Of a DNA stretch of 38,414 bases, positions 19,244 to 28,470 are shown one piece after another. A model generated the notes under the pieces. That model saw only the letters and a program-made list of their open reading frames with translations. It was not told where the DNA came from and did no database searches. Each line of letters starts with the position of its first letter. The first letter of the stretch is position 1. The stretch comes from Sulfurovum sp. (GTDB taxonomy: Bacteria; Campylobacterota; Campylobacteria; Campylobacterales; Sulfurovaceae). Position numbers and translations under genes: made by a program. The stretch covers positions 1-38,414 of the forward strand of contig JALXBG010000147.1 of assembly GCA_026991605.1 (NCBI GenBank). The letters are read 5' to 3'.

Positions 19244-19254
19244 TTTGCTATAAT
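19244..19254 (+). promoter_or_regulatory. Extended -10 promoter of the first DUF234-like gene
   Basis: TGC followed by TATAAT at 19249-19254 lies 25 bp before the start codon, an extended -10 site. No good -35 is seen. A similar TATACT sits at 20958-20963 before the paralogous gene. Confidence 0.6.
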
Positions 19255-19279
19255 AAGACATCTTATACAAGGCTACCTC

Positions 19280-20206
19280 ATGGCAAAACATCCAACACTT
19301 TTACAACACTTTCGCTCGTTTGCATATCAGAATAACATCAAAGATTTTGATACAGCTTTAGAGTACTTTAGTGTATTTGGTGGTACTGGATGGGATGTGG
19401 ATGTCTCTAAGAGTGTTGCTACGCTCATTGAGGAGAAAGTACTTTCTAACTATGAAGCACTGCATGAGAATATGACACGGTATACACATAATAATGGCTT
19501 GTATCATATGATGTTGAACATTATTGCATTGGGTGTGAACCATGAAAATGATGTACTTAAAAAAGCCAAAGTAGGTAAAGATAAGGGCGAAGAAGCCATA
19601 GATTATCTTGTTAGTAAAAGTTTAATCAAGTTTGATTTGTCTGTAGAAAAACCTTTAAAAGCGGATGGTGGGAAGTCAGATAGGATTTTGTTTGACTTGC
19701 CTTTTATGCGTTTTTGGTTTGCTATGATTTCGCCGAACTATCAAAGTATCTCAGAAGGAGATTATGATGAGTTTGCACAAAAGTGGCATAAAATAAGAGG
19801 AAACTTTTCTATCTTACTCTCTAATCTTTTACTTTTGGAATTGCTCAAAGAAACCTTTAACGCTAAGTCTGAAAAAGACCCTATAGTAAAAATAGGTTCT
19901 TACTACGATAAAAAATTAGAGATAGACATACTCGCCATTAGAAAATCAGGTGATATGATAGCTGGTGCGTGCAAATACTCTGAGACACCAGCAAAGAGTA
20001 ACATGATGCATACCCTTATAGAAAAGTGTCAAAAAGCAGAACTAGAAATTTCTGATTATGTACTCTTTTCTAAAAATGGATTTACTCCAGAAGTTGAGGC
20101 ATTAAAAGAGAAGGAAGTGATCCTTCTCTCTGGAGTAGACTTCTCTTCACTGCTTGATAATTTGACGCAAGATGATTTGTTAGTGTATAAGAACAAAAAG
20201 TATTAG
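19280..20206 (+). CDS. DUF234-like protein, paralogue 1, ATPase domain absent, altered PD-(D/E)xK motif
   Basis: The 308-residue protein matches the C-terminal part of the archaeal/bacterial ATPase (DUF234) family. It has a winged-helix-like N-terminal part, FMRFWFAMISPNY (about 142-154), then a restriction-endonuclease-like core. In that core the first acidic group is E214-I-D216. The strand that normally reads GE(C/V)K is here G229-A-C-K232, so the glutamate is lost while lysine stays. No P-loop ATPase domain precedes it. A paralogue lies at 20988-21926. The methyltransferase gene follows after 3 bp. Function unknown; it may bind DNA or a partner ATPase without cutting. Confidence 0.7.
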   Translation: MAKHPTLLQHFRSFAYQNNIKDFDTALEYFSVFGGTGWDVDVSKSVATLIEEKVLSNYEALHENMTRYTHNNGLYHMMLNIIALGVNHENDVLKKAKVGKDKGEEAIDYLVSKSLIKFDLSVEKPLKADGGKSDRILFDLPFMRFWFAMISPNYQSISEGDYDEFAQKWHKIRGNFSILLSNLLLLELLKETFNAKSEKDPIVKIGSYYDKKLEIDILAIRKSGDMIAGACKYSETPAKSNMMHTLIEKCQKAELEISDYVLFSKNGFTPEVEALKEKEVILLSGVDFSSLLDNLTQDDLLVYKNKKY

Positions 20207-20209
20207 CCT

Positions 20210-20785
20210 GTGGCACGTATCAACCAAAAAGCATTTTATCAAAATAATTATGAGACCTATGGTGTCTCAGCTGAGGGTGTGGCGTGGGATTCTACGCAGA
20301 CACAGAAACGTCGTTTTTCTGCCATCGTCTCTTGTTTGGGTGATATAAAGAGTAATACGCTTGTAGATGCAGGCTGTGGGTTTGGGGATTTTTATCTTTA
20401 TTTGAAAGAAAAGAACAACTTACCAAAAAACTACACAGGCTTAGACCTCTGTGAACCTATGGTCAAAGAAGCCAAGGTACGTACGGGCTGCAAAATCGTC
20501 CAACGTGACATTTTAAAACAGACTCTTCCTCTAGCAGACTGGTATGTGGCAAGTGGTTCGATGAATCTATTGACTCGTGTGGAAACACGTATCTTCATAC
20601 AGCGTTGTTTTGAAAAGAGTCGTAAGGGCTTTGTCTTTAACCTCTTATGTGGAAAAGAGCAAGAGGGTGAGTTTAGTTATTGGGTGCCTCATGATATCTT
20701 GGAGCTTTGTAAACCTTTGGGTGCAAAAGTGCAGATAAAAGAGGGCTATATGGAGGGTGATTTTACGGTAGTCTTGCGGACTTAA
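20210..20785 (+). CDS. Class I SAM-dependent methyltransferase
   Basis: The 191-residue protein starts at GTG 20210, three bases after the DUF234-like gene, so it is probably cotranscribed. The SAM-binding motif I is VDAGCGFGDFYLYL, motif II is TGLDLCEPMV, and the post-II acidic region is VQRDIL. The substrate is not evident. A similar small methyltransferase occurs at 23109, but the two are not close relatives by eye. The 202 bases after it hold only a promoter for the next gene. Confidence 0.8.
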   Translation: MARINQKAFYQNNYETYGVSAEGVAWDSTQTQKRRFSAIVSCLGDIKSNTLVDAGCGFGDFYLYLKEKNNLPKNYTGLDLCEPMVKEAKVRTGCKIVQRDILKQTLPLADWYVASGSMNLLTRVETRIFIQRCFEKSRKGFVFNLLCGKEQEGEFSYWVPHDILELCKPLGAKVQIKEGYMEGDFTVVLRT

Positions 20786-20987
20786 AGAAAGATGATATGT
20801 TTATATAAAGTATTAAAGTAGAGCTTTTATTTTGGATAGTTTTTCGTGCTGAGCTATTGTACTTATAGATTGTAACTGTTAGCTATAAATATTTGTATTG
20901 CTTATGTTTTTACTTTAATGTCTTGATGTCCGCCAACTTATGTTTGGGTAATTTGGATATACTATCACATTAATATCAAGGTCAATC

Positions 20988-21926
20988 ATGTCAACTCAAT
21001 CCTCTAAACACCCTTCACTCTTAGCGCAATTTCGCTCTTTTTGCTACCAAAACAGAGCCACTGATTTTGAAACTGCTGTCGAATACTTTGCCGTCTTTGG
21101 CGGTATGGGATGGTCTGTAGATATGACGAAGCCTCTAGATAAGCTTATCGTCAATAAAGTACTCAATAACTACCGTTACATACATGGTGACCTTACGAAG
21201 ATTACACACTCTAAGCCTACCTACCATGCGATGCTTACCGCCATAGCTACAGGAGACAGACGAGAACACTCTGCCTTTAAAAAAGTAAATATAGGTAGAG
21301 AAGATGGTGAAGAAGTAATAGACTTTCTCATCAAAGATGGATTTTTAAAGTTTGACCGTTCTGTAGAAAAACCTGTAGATGAAAAAGATGGTATCTCCGA
21401 TAAACTACTCTTTATTACCCCTTTTATGCGTTTTTGGTTTGCTGTTATCTCTCCTACCTATAAGAGCATCAAAGAGGGTGACTATGCTGAAGTAACCAAG
21501 CGTTGGGAAGGGATGAAGTCGGAGTTTACGACACTCATCTATGAACAACTGCTACTTGAGCTCATACAACTTAGTTTTAAAGATGAGTTTGAGGGTGATG
21601 CGATAGAGAGTATCGGTTCTTACTATGATAAAAATGTGGAGATAGACATTTTAATCAAGCGTAAGTCAGGCGCTATGCTTGCAGGTGCCACGAAACATTC
21701 AAAACAGAAAATGAACAAATCTGAACTGACGAAACTCAAAGAGAACTGTGCCAAAGCCCAGTTGGATGTTGATACCTTTATTCTCTATTCTAAAAATAAG
21801 TTCTCTTCAGAACTTAAAAAAGAGAAGGGAGAGCATCTTCGTCTATTTTCTCTTAGAAATCTTGCGAAGTTAATGGACAATCTCTCTGAGGATGATTTAC
21901 TTGAATATACTAACAAAAAGTATTAA
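20988..21926 (+). CDS. DUF234-like protein, paralogue 2, altered PD-(D/E)xK motif
   Basis: The 312 residues are clearly paralogous to the product of 19280-20206. Shared landmarks are KHPSLLAQFRSFCYQN, FGGMGW, FMRFWFAVISPTYKS, IGSYYDKNVEIDIL and the shared ending DDLLEYTNKKY. The nuclease-like core has E218-I-D220 and G233-A-T-K236; again the glutamate of ExK is alanine. Both copies therefore share the same loss, probably from before duplication. No ATPase domain is attached. The ATG at 20988 follows CAAGGTC. It converges with the TRAP-binding-protein gene. Confidence 0.7.
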   Translation: MSTQSSKHPSLLAQFRSFCYQNRATDFETAVEYFAVFGGMGWSVDMTKPLDKLIVNKVLNNYRYIHGDLTKITHSKPTYHAMLTAIATGDRREHSAFKKVNIGREDGEEVIDFLIKDGFLKFDRSVEKPVDEKDGISDKLLFITPFMRFWFAVISPTYKSIKEGDYAEVTKRWEGMKSEFTTLIYEQLLLELIQLSFKDEFEGDAIESIGSYYDKNVEIDILIKRKSGAMLAGATKHSKQKMNKSELTKLKENCAKAQLDVDTFILYSKNKFSSELKKEKGEHLRLFSLRNLAKLMDNLSEDDLLEYTNKKY

Positions 21927-21932
21927 AAGTAT

Positions 21933-21967
21933 CTCTATCCTCTATCCTCTATCCTCTAATCTCTAAG
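21933..21967. repeat. Heptanucleotide tandem repeat overlapping the end of the TRAP gene
   Basis: Three perfect CTCTATC units are followed by CTCTAAT and CTCTAAG. The last units encode the C-terminal residues and TAG stop of the minus-strand TRAP binding protein, so unit loss or gain would alter only its tail and the spacer to the convergent gene. Confidence 0.75.
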
Positions 21968-23046
21968 AAGTTTTTGGTGCTGATGTCATCATAAGGCTTG
22001 TTGAGTGCATAGAAAGCTTCATAGCTTTTTAGGACTCTTTTGAAATCTTCACTCTTTTTACTCTCCTCTTTTAACACTTCAGATAAAGCGACTTTCGCTG
22101 CATCCATCATATCTTTAGGGAAAGTTTTAATCTGTACATTGCTTGGTAACTCTTTGAATGCTTTGGCATTTTTATATCTAAACTCCTGTAGCATGTTGCC
22201 TGTCATCTCTTCACTTGCAGCGGTGATGATGGCTCTATGCTCATTACTGAGTTTCTCCCAACGTGCTTTGTTGAAAGTAATCTCCAAGATACTTCCGGGT
22301 TCATGCCAGCCTGTGTAGTAGTAGTCTGCGGCTTTGTCAAAGCCCATCATCCTATCAAGTGCAGGGCCTACCCATTCTGTAGCATCGATGGTACCACGTT
22401 CTAGCGCGGTATATATCTCTCCAGCAGGAAGCAGGACAGGATTGACACCCAGTTTTTTCATCACCTCTCCACCTAAGCCTGGGATACGCATCTTTAGACC
22501 TTTTAGGTCTGCAAGAGAGTGTATCTCTTTTTTGAACCATCCTCCCATTTGTGGCCCTGTTGTTCCACCTATAAGAGGGTAAAGGTTAAACTTCCCATAC
22601 ATCTCACGCCAGAGTTCATAGCCTCCACCAAATTTTAGCCATGTTATCATCTCTTCAGAGGTTAACCCTAGTGGCATACCACCAAAGATACTAAAGGCAG
22701 GGTTTTTCCCTTTCCAGTAATAAACTCCTGAGTGAAACGCATCTATCTGGGCAGCAGAACAGCTGTCAAACACTTGCAGAGCAGGGACTAAGATGTTTTT
22801 AGGAAATACCTTTATCTCCAAAGAACCACCAGAGAGTTCAAAACAGCGTTTGGCAAAGGTGTCTACCCCTGTTCCCATAATGGGGAAATGTGCTGGCCAT
22901 GAGGTAGCAAGTTTGAGTGTGACTTTTTTGGCTTTGTTGACATTGACGGTACCTTCTTTGCTTTTCTCTTCAGCTCTATGGCATCCACTTACTGCCATAG
23001 CGGTAGCGGTTAGGGCAGTCGTAGTTAAAAAGTCTCTTCTTTTCAT
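21949..23046 (-). CDS. TRAP transporter substrate-binding protein (DctP family), Tat-type lipoprotein-like signal
   Basis: I chose the ATG at 23046, preceded by AAGGA, giving 365 residues; the frame to 23085 adds 13 hydrophobic residues before the signal. The N-terminus MKRRDFLTTTALTATAMAVS combines a twin-arginine motif with a possible lipobox ending at cysteine (SGC). The body shows DctP features: LATSWPAHFPIMGTGVDTF, LADLKGLKMRIPG, ALERGTIDATEWVGP. It would bind an organic acid or similar anion. No membrane subunits (DctQ/DctM) are in the window, so it is an orphan here. Confidence 0.88.
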   Translation of the reverse strand: MKRRDFLTTTALTATAMAVSGCHRAEEKSKEGTVNVNKAKKVTLKLATSWPAHFPIMGTGVDTFAKRCFELSGGSLEIKVFPKNILVPALQVFDSCSAAQIDAFHSGVYYWKGKNPAFSIFGGMPLGLTSEEMITWLKFGGGYELWREMYGKFNLYPLIGGTTGPQMGGWFKKEIHSLADLKGLKMRIPGLGGEVMKKLGVNPVLLPAGEIYTALERGTIDATEWVGPALDRMMGFDKAADYYYTGWHEPGSILEITFNKARWEKLSNEHRAIITAASEEMTGNMLQEFRYKNAKAFKELPSNVQIKTFPKDMMDAAKVALSEVLKEESKKSEDFKRVLKSYEAFYALNKPYDDISTKNFLEIRG

Positions 23047-23108
23047 GGTAAATAATCCTTGCATTAATAGAGTTAATAGTAACATATCATACGTTTTAAA
23101 GGGATAAA

Positions 23109-23747
23109 TTGAATTGCCACATTTGTAATGAGTCTACAGAATCATTTTTGCATGAAAAAACCAATATCACCTACTATCACTGTACCTCATGTGAATACAT
23201 CTTCAAATCTCCAAAGTGTTATCAAGACCTAGAAACACAAAAAGAGCGTTATAATCTCCATGAGAATAATGAAGAAGATGAAGGCTATAGGGCTTACTTT
23301 CAACGCTTTTTGGATTTTGTATTGCCTCATGTAGATAACGTTAAAACAGCGTTAGATTTTGGCTGTGGACGTACATCATTACTGGCGCAACTCCTAGAAG
23401 ATGAGGGTATAGCGTGTGACTATTATGACCCTATCTATCATCCCGATACTTTAGATGAAAAGAAAAGGTATGACCTTATAGTCTCTACAGAAGTCTTTGA
23501 ACATTTACATCAGCCAAGAGAGGTTTTTGCACAGTTGTTAGAAAAGTTAAAGAGTGGTGGATACTTAGCCATACAAACAGAGTTTCATAGCAATGAACAA
23601 GTGTCATTTCAACAGTGGTGGTACCCGCAAGATGAAACACATATTATTTTTTTTAGAGCTAAAACATTTAGGGTTTTGTGTAAAATATATGGCTGTCAGT
23701 TTGTGGTAGAGAATGCTAAAAATATGGTCATTATGAAGAAACTTTAG
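23109..23747 (+). CDS. Zinc-ribbon plus class I SAM methyltransferase
   Basis: The 212 residues start at TTG 23109, supported by AAAGGG just upstream and by the immediate CxxC motif. An N-terminal zinc ribbon (C3/C6 and C26/C29) precedes a Methyltransf_11-type domain with motif I ALDFGCGRTSLL and VSTEVFEHLHQPREVF. The C-terminus carries QWWYPQDETHIIFF, typical of this group. Substrate unknown. It is divergent from the TRAP gene (62 bp), and its end overlaps the second mltG by 17 bp. Confidence 0.82.
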   Translation: MNCHICNESTESFLHEKTNITYYHCTSCEYIFKSPKCYQDLETQKERYNLHENNEEDEGYRAYFQRFLDFVLPHVDNVKTALDFGCGRTSLLAQLLEDEGIACDYYDPIYHPDTLDEKKRYDLIVSTEVFEHLHQPREVFAQLLEKLKSGGYLAIQTEFHSNEQVSFQQWWYPQDETHIIFFRAKTFRVLCKIYGCQFVVENAKNMVIMKKL

Positions 23748-24759
23748 ACTTTTTTAAATGTTTTAATATTTTTATTTTACTTTGATTGTTATCATTACTT
23801 TTAGACTTGAAAGCACGTACATTTTTAAGATGCTCTTTATATGTTTCTGCAAACTGATGTGACCCATCTTTTTTGAGCATAAAAAAGAGATAATTGCTTA
23901 TTTTTGGGTGATATGCCGCTTCTAAAGCCTCTATACTTACCGTACCAAGTGGTGAAGGTGGAATACCTTTATGTTTATAGGTATTGTACTCACTTTCATC
24001 AGTCTTAATGCGTTCAGGAGTAACAATGGTATGTGCATATTTTCCATAATTGAGTGTACCATCCATTTGGAGTTTCATGTTTTTATTTATTCTATTGTAA
24101 ATTACCGAAGCAATAAGAGGCATTTCTTCGATAGAATTACTCTCTTTTTGTATAATTGATGCAATAATCAAAAGTATTTTAATTTCTAGTAATTTAGGTT
24201 CTTTATGATAGTTTTTTTCTATAAAATGATCTAAAATATTGTGTGATTGCTCCAAGAGAAAAGTAATACTTGTGTTCTCATCTACATCTCTGGCTAATTC
24301 ATATTGTCCTGAAAAAATATCTGCTTCATCATAAACGCTTTGTGACTTATATGATTTTAAAAGTTTTTGTGCATTAAGTTTTAGGTCATTTGCTAGACGC
24401 TGCGTAAGTTCCCAAGAGGTTTCTCCTGCGTAAATTTTAATATGCATAGTTTTGGATTTTTTAGTATATAAAGATTTGAAAAATTGGAATCGACCTTTTT
24501 TATCTCCATCTAAACTATACCATCCTTTTTTTGGAAGCGTTATATATTTTAATACATATTTGTCGATAGCATATGTGGGGTAACCTTCTTTATCAAGTGT
24601 ATTTAAAAGCGTTTCAAGAGTGTTGTCTTTTAAGTAGAATGTTGTTTTTTTAGAAGGCATTGAAATAAAGTTATAGGCAAGGAAGAGTGCCAAAAGAAGG
24701 ATTGTTATCTCTATAATGAGTATAAGTAAATGGTATTTTACTTTTATAATCCTTCTCAT
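23731..24759 (-). CDS. mltG: Endolytic murein transglycosylase MltG (YceG family), copy 2
   Basis: The 342 residues have one N-terminal membrane helix (about 10-30) and a YceG domain with catalytic glutamate E206 in IIQKESN. The conserved stretch LQMDGTLNYGKY, VTPERIKTDES and KGIPPSPLGTVS is near-identical to copy 1, while the N-terminal half has diverged. It has a basic tail of about 30 residues absent from copy 1. Having two paralogues is uncommon, as most bacteria carry one. Which is the housekeeping enzyme is not evident. It converges with the methyltransferase gene, overlapping by 17 bp. Confidence 0.88.
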   Translation of the reverse strand: MRRIIKVKYHLLILIIEITILLLALFLAYNFISMPSKKTTFYLKDNTLETLLNTLDKEGYPTYAIDKYVLKYITLPKKGWYSLDGDKKGRFQFFKSLYTKKSKTMHIKIYAGETSWELTQRLANDLKLNAQKLLKSYKSQSVYDEADIFSGQYELARDVDENTSITFLLEQSHNILDHFIEKNYHKEPKLLEIKILLIIASIIQKESNSIEEMPLIASVIYNRINKNMKLQMDGTLNYGKYAHTIVTPERIKTDESEYNTYKHKGIPPSPLGTVSIEALEAAYHPKISNYLFFMLKKDGSHQFAETYKEHLKNVRAFKSKSNDNNQSKIKILKHLKKSKVSS

Positions 24760-24821
24760 ACTTTCCCTAATGTGTTAGATGTAATAAGTGTATCATATCT
24801 AAATAGAGAAAGAAAGAAAAG

Positions 24822-25802
24822 TTAAAATAAACGATATTCTTCTTTAATTGTATTTAAGATACTTTTATCAGCATTGAGAATAAAAGCATAGTTGAAGAGA
24901 GTATTTTTAAGGATTTGTCTTACTTCTTCTTCACTTTCAAACCAGTGTGGACGATCAATACCTGGCACTTTAGTTTTAGGCGGGGTAAGTACAATACCTT
25001 TTACCCAGTTATTGGAACGTTTGATGTATTCTCTTGCTTCAACAATATCTGGAATACTATCTGTAAAGATTGCTACTTTGTCACTTTGGTTGGAACGTGT
25101 AGTATTGAGTTGCCCATCTATAAATACAGGTGTAAAGTGTTTTGTATAGCGTAAACGCTCTAAGTCATACGGTAGAGAATTTGCATCACAAAAGTGTATG
25201 ACACGAAGAAGGTGCTCTAAGTGAAAAGGAATCAAATCTTTTTCCTGATAGACAAATCCATTGACTTTAAAAGTGGTTTTAAAGAGTGTATCAAAAACGA
25301 CATATCCATCTACATCACGCTCTAATTTTTTGACATCAGGCTTGATGAGTTTCATCAACTCTTTGTCTGTACCCACATAGAGTGTACCCTCTGTGTTGAG
25401 TATCTGTTCAAACGCCTTACGCCAATCATTTGGGATAAAGTTGATGTTTGTTTTGTGTGTCAAAATCATCTTTAAAAAGGTGATTTCATGTTCAGAGAGT
25501 AGAAAGAACTGTGCCTCTTTTTTGAGAACGACATAACGGATGAGCTTAAAAGCTGCCAGTTGTATGTCTGAAACTTTTATCCATGCTATCTCATCATCTT
25601 TTTTGATGATGCTGTCATCATCGTAGATAATGGCATACGCACCATTGTCGATGGCTTGGTCTATCTCTCCTTGGTTTGAAGAGAAAAACAAATCACCATG
25701 TTCTACTTTTGATTGGTAGACTGTGGCTGATTCTATCGCTTGTACTTGTGGTGTATTTGTAAGTACACCTTCTGTAAGATTGAGTATATCTTCTATTTTC
25801 AT
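24822..25802 (-). CDS. Conserved epsilonproteobacterial protein with Mur-ligase N-terminal-like segment
   Basis: The 326 residues begin with a segment like the MurE/MurF N-terminal domain (SKVEHGDLFFSSNQGEID, then AIDNGAYAIIYDD). There is no Mur ligase ATP-binding GTNGKT motif, so it cannot be a full ligase. The rest is unfamiliar. It lies 3 bp downstream of metG on the same strand and is probably cotranscribed. From memory, a hypothetical gene also flanks metG in Campylobacter at this place. Function unknown. Confidence 0.65.
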   Translation of the reverse strand: MKIEDILNLTEGVLTNTPQVQAIESATVYQSKVEHGDLFFSSNQGEIDQAIDNGAYAIIYDDDSIIKKDDEIAWIKVSDIQLAAFKLIRYVVLKKEAQFFLLSEHEITFLKMILTHKTNINFIPNDWRKAFEQILNTEGTLYVGTDKELMKLIKPDVKKLERDVDGYVVFDTLFKTTFKVNGFVYQEKDLIPFHLEHLLRVIHFCDANSLPYDLERLRYTKHFTPVFIDGQLNTTRSNQSDKVAIFTDSIPDIVEAREYIKRSNNWVKGIVLTPPKTKVPGIDRPHWFESEEEVRQILKNTLFNYAFILNADKSILNTIKEEYRLF

Positions 25803-25805
25803 CTG

Positions 25806-27779
25806 TTACCCTATAGGTGTGCCAGCCGTTTTAGGCTTTTCTGGGCGTATCATGCAAAGTCCATCTGCATCTTTAGCGGCAAGGAGCATTCCTTGACTCA
25901 CAAGTCCCATGAGCTTGGCTGGCTTGAGGTTTGCTACGACACAGACTTGTGTGTTTAATATATCGTCTGCACTGTACCACTCTTTAATCCCTGCCACTAC
26001 TTGTCTTGGCTCTTCTTCCCCAATATCTACTTGGAGTAAAAGAAGTTTTTTACTTTTTGGTACCTCTTCTGCTTGTACAACAGTTCCTACTTTAAGAGAA
26101 GTTTGGAAGAATTGGTCTATGCCTATGTATGCGATACCTTCAATCTTTTTAAGGTCTTTTTTCTTTTCTATTTTTGGCTCATCCATTTTAGGTGCTTTGT
26201 CCTCAGGCTCTATCTGCGTAAGTAGAGGCTCTTCGATACGAGGGAAAAGAGGGTCGATTTTTTCAAGTGTAAATGGTGCAAGAAGTTCTGTCCCTTTTGC
26301 AAGTCTGTTCCATGCGTCATTGTCTATAGTGAAGTGCAGGGCATCTGCTATCTTTTTACATACTGCGGGCATCACTGGTGAGAGCATGATAGAAACTTTT
26401 GCCAAGATAGCAGCGATGAGACCGTTAAGTGCCATCGCTTCTTCCTCTTTGCCTTCTTTCATGAGTGTCCATGGTTGGTACATGTCTATGGCTTTGTTGG
26501 CTACGCTCAGCGGTCTCCAAAGCTCTTCTAAGTAACGGTGGATTTGCATCTCGAAAAGAAGTGGTTCAAGTTTGTCCAGTGAAGCGTGTACTTCATCAAG
26601 CTCTGCTTGGTAGTACTTAGCTACATGAGACGAGTCCACTTTACCATCAAAATACTTTCCACTCATCCCAATTACACGGTTGAGCAGGTTCCCAAGGTCA
26701 TTACCAAGGTCAGAGTTAATACGGTCAATGAGCGCTTTTTGGCTAAAGTCACCGTCCCCTCCAAAAGGTACTTCACGAAGCATAAAGTAACGGAAGTTGT
26801 CTAGTCCGTATGCATCTGCAACTTCTTTAGGGTTCACCACATTTCCTTTAGACTTAGACATTTTTTCACCATCACGTGTCCACCAACCATGTGCTGCAAT
26901 ATGCTTAGGCAATGGAAGTCCAAGAGACATCAAAAACGCAGGCCAGTAGATAGCATGGAAACGTAAGATATCTTTACCTATTAGCTGTACACGCGCAGGC
27001 CAGAAGTCCATATTTGCATCATCTGTACCGTAACCAAGTGCAGTCAGGTAGTTCATGAGGGCATCTAGCCATACATACATTACGTGTTTAGGGTCATTCA
27101 TATCCTCGGGGAGTTTGACACCCCAGTCAAAAGATGTTCTGGTGATGGAAAGGTCTTGTAACCCACCTTCAACAAAACGAATGACTTCATTTTTTTTGCT
27201 TCTTGGTAAGATACAGTCTGGTGTATCGTTATACCATGCAAGAAGTTTATCTTCATACGCAGAGAGTTTAAAGAAGTAAGACTCCTCCTCTACAATGCTT
27301 GTGCTTTTTCCACACTCTGGACAAAATTCACCATCTACAAGTTGAATCTCAGGGAAAAAAGTCTCACAGGAGATACAGTAGTGACCTTTATAGGTGTCTT
27401 TGTAAATATCTCCATTATTATGCATGGTTGTAAATGCTTTTTGTACACCCTTCATGTGGTCTGCATCGGTAGTACGTATGAACTTGTCATAAGAGATATC
27501 AAAGTCATCCCAGAGGTCTTTGAATGTTGCAGAGATTTTGTCTGCGTAGGCTTGAGTGCTTTCACCTCTTTTTTTGGCTGCTTCTTCTATCTTCTGTCCG
27601 TGTTCGTCTGTACCTGTAAGAAAGAAAGTGTCTAGTCCTGACATACGTGAATAACGTGCAAGCGTATCTGCAATGATAGTCGTGTAGGCATGACCAATGT
27701 GTGCAATGTCATTGACATAATAAATAGGGGTAGTGATATAGGCTTTTTCACAAGAGGTGTTTTCGCAAGAGTTTGGCAT
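25806..27779 (-). CDS. metG: Methionyl-tRNA synthetase
   Basis: The 657-residue class I synthetase charges tRNA-Met. HIGH is at 27-30, the zinc knuckle has CISC and CPEC pairs, and the KMSKSKGN loop is intact. An OB-fold tRNA-binding domain (Trbp111 type) fills the last 105 residues or so, with VGTVVQAEEVP and KLMGLVSQGMLLA. The N-terminus has an extra Cys-containing 12 residues (C5, C10). AAGGAAAC precedes the ATG. It heads the Campylobacter-like gene block. Confidence 0.97.
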   Translation of the reverse strand: MPNSCENTSCEKAYITTPIYYVNDIAHIGHAYTTIIADTLARYSRMSGLDTFFLTGTDEHGQKIEEAAKKRGESTQAYADKISATFKDLWDDFDISYDKFIRTTDADHMKGVQKAFTTMHNNGDIYKDTYKGHYCISCETFFPEIQLVDGEFCPECGKSTSIVEEESYFFKLSAYEDKLLAWYNDTPDCILPRSKKNEVIRFVEGGLQDLSITRTSFDWGVKLPEDMNDPKHVMYVWLDALMNYLTALGYGTDDANMDFWPARVQLIGKDILRFHAIYWPAFLMSLGLPLPKHIAAHGWWTRDGEKMSKSKGNVVNPKEVADAYGLDNFRYFMLREVPFGGDGDFSQKALIDRINSDLGNDLGNLLNRVIGMSGKYFDGKVDSSHVAKYYQAELDEVHASLDKLEPLLFEMQIHRYLEELWRPLSVANKAIDMYQPWTLMKEGKEEEAMALNGLIAAILAKVSIMLSPVMPAVCKKIADALHFTIDNDAWNRLAKGTELLAPFTLEKIDPLFPRIEEPLLTQIEPEDKAPKMDEPKIEKKKDLKKIEGIAYIGIDQFFQTSLKVGTVVQAEEVPKSKKLLLLQVDIGEEEPRQVVAGIKEWYSADDILNTQVCVVANLKPAKLMGLVSQGMLLAAKDADGLCMIRPEKPKTAGTPIG

Positions 27780-27954
27780 AAAGTGTTTCCTTAAACAAAT
27801 GAGTTTTTTGGTTTACGTGTAGTGTAAATTTGATAAATAGTTTATCGAAAATGTGCTGTAATGGTGGTGAAACACTAAATTTAAATTTATATTGTATACT
27901 ATGACATATTCAGATTAATTTTTTCAGGGAAAAGAATATTATAATGAGGTAGCG

Positions 27955-28470
27955 ATGAATGATAATGAAAAAAATAGCATAGATGCTGAATCATACAGTA
28001 GAAAAGAGACTTACTCTGCTGAAGAAAAACAGATAATACTGGACAGGCTCAATACCGAGAGGCGCATCAACCAGAAAATTGCTGTAGATTTGGCAAATAG
28101 TTCTAAACACTATAATCAAAGTGATAAAAATAAAATTCTCAACAAACTTAATGAACAGCGACTAAGTAAACAAAAACGTGAGGAGATAAAGCAAAAAAGA
28201 ACGGACAATAAGGAAGTTTATAAGTTTGGTTCTAAAACTTTTTATAAGTTTAAAAATATGGAACATGAATACTATATTCAGATAGAAGATTGTGATAAAT
28301 TATCAAGCAGTCCAAGTATTATTTCACTCTATTACTGGACTTTTGATAAATTAAATAAAAAAGATGTCTTGATGAAGGTTGAAGCTTATTCAGATAAATT
28401 TTTCATCTCCTACGATGCTATTCGTGTTTATTTTAAGTCTTATGCACTTGAGAATGGAAGCAAGATATAA
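27955..28470 (+). CDS. Hypothetical protein with duplicated 22-residue charged helix
   Basis: The 171 residues are very hydrophilic and lysine-rich. Residues 20-41 and 53-74 are an internal repeat with period 33, sharing the pattern Y..(E/D)K..IL..LN..R...QK. The C-terminal 90 residues look like a small globular domain with alternating strands. The ATG follows GAGGTAGCG. Its stop overlaps the next start as TAATG, so it is coupled to the GIY-YIG gene. I do not recognise it. It is absent from my recollection of the Campylobacter block, so it may be an insertion. Confidence 0.6.
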   Translation: MNDNEKNSIDAESYSRKETYSAEEKQIILDRLNTERRINQKIAVDLANSSKHYNQSDKNKILNKLNEQRLSKQKREEIKQKRTDNKEVYKFGSKTFYKFKNMEHEYYIQIEDCDKLSSSPSIISLYYWTFDKLNKKDVLMKVEAYSDKFFISYDAIRVYFKSYALENGSKI

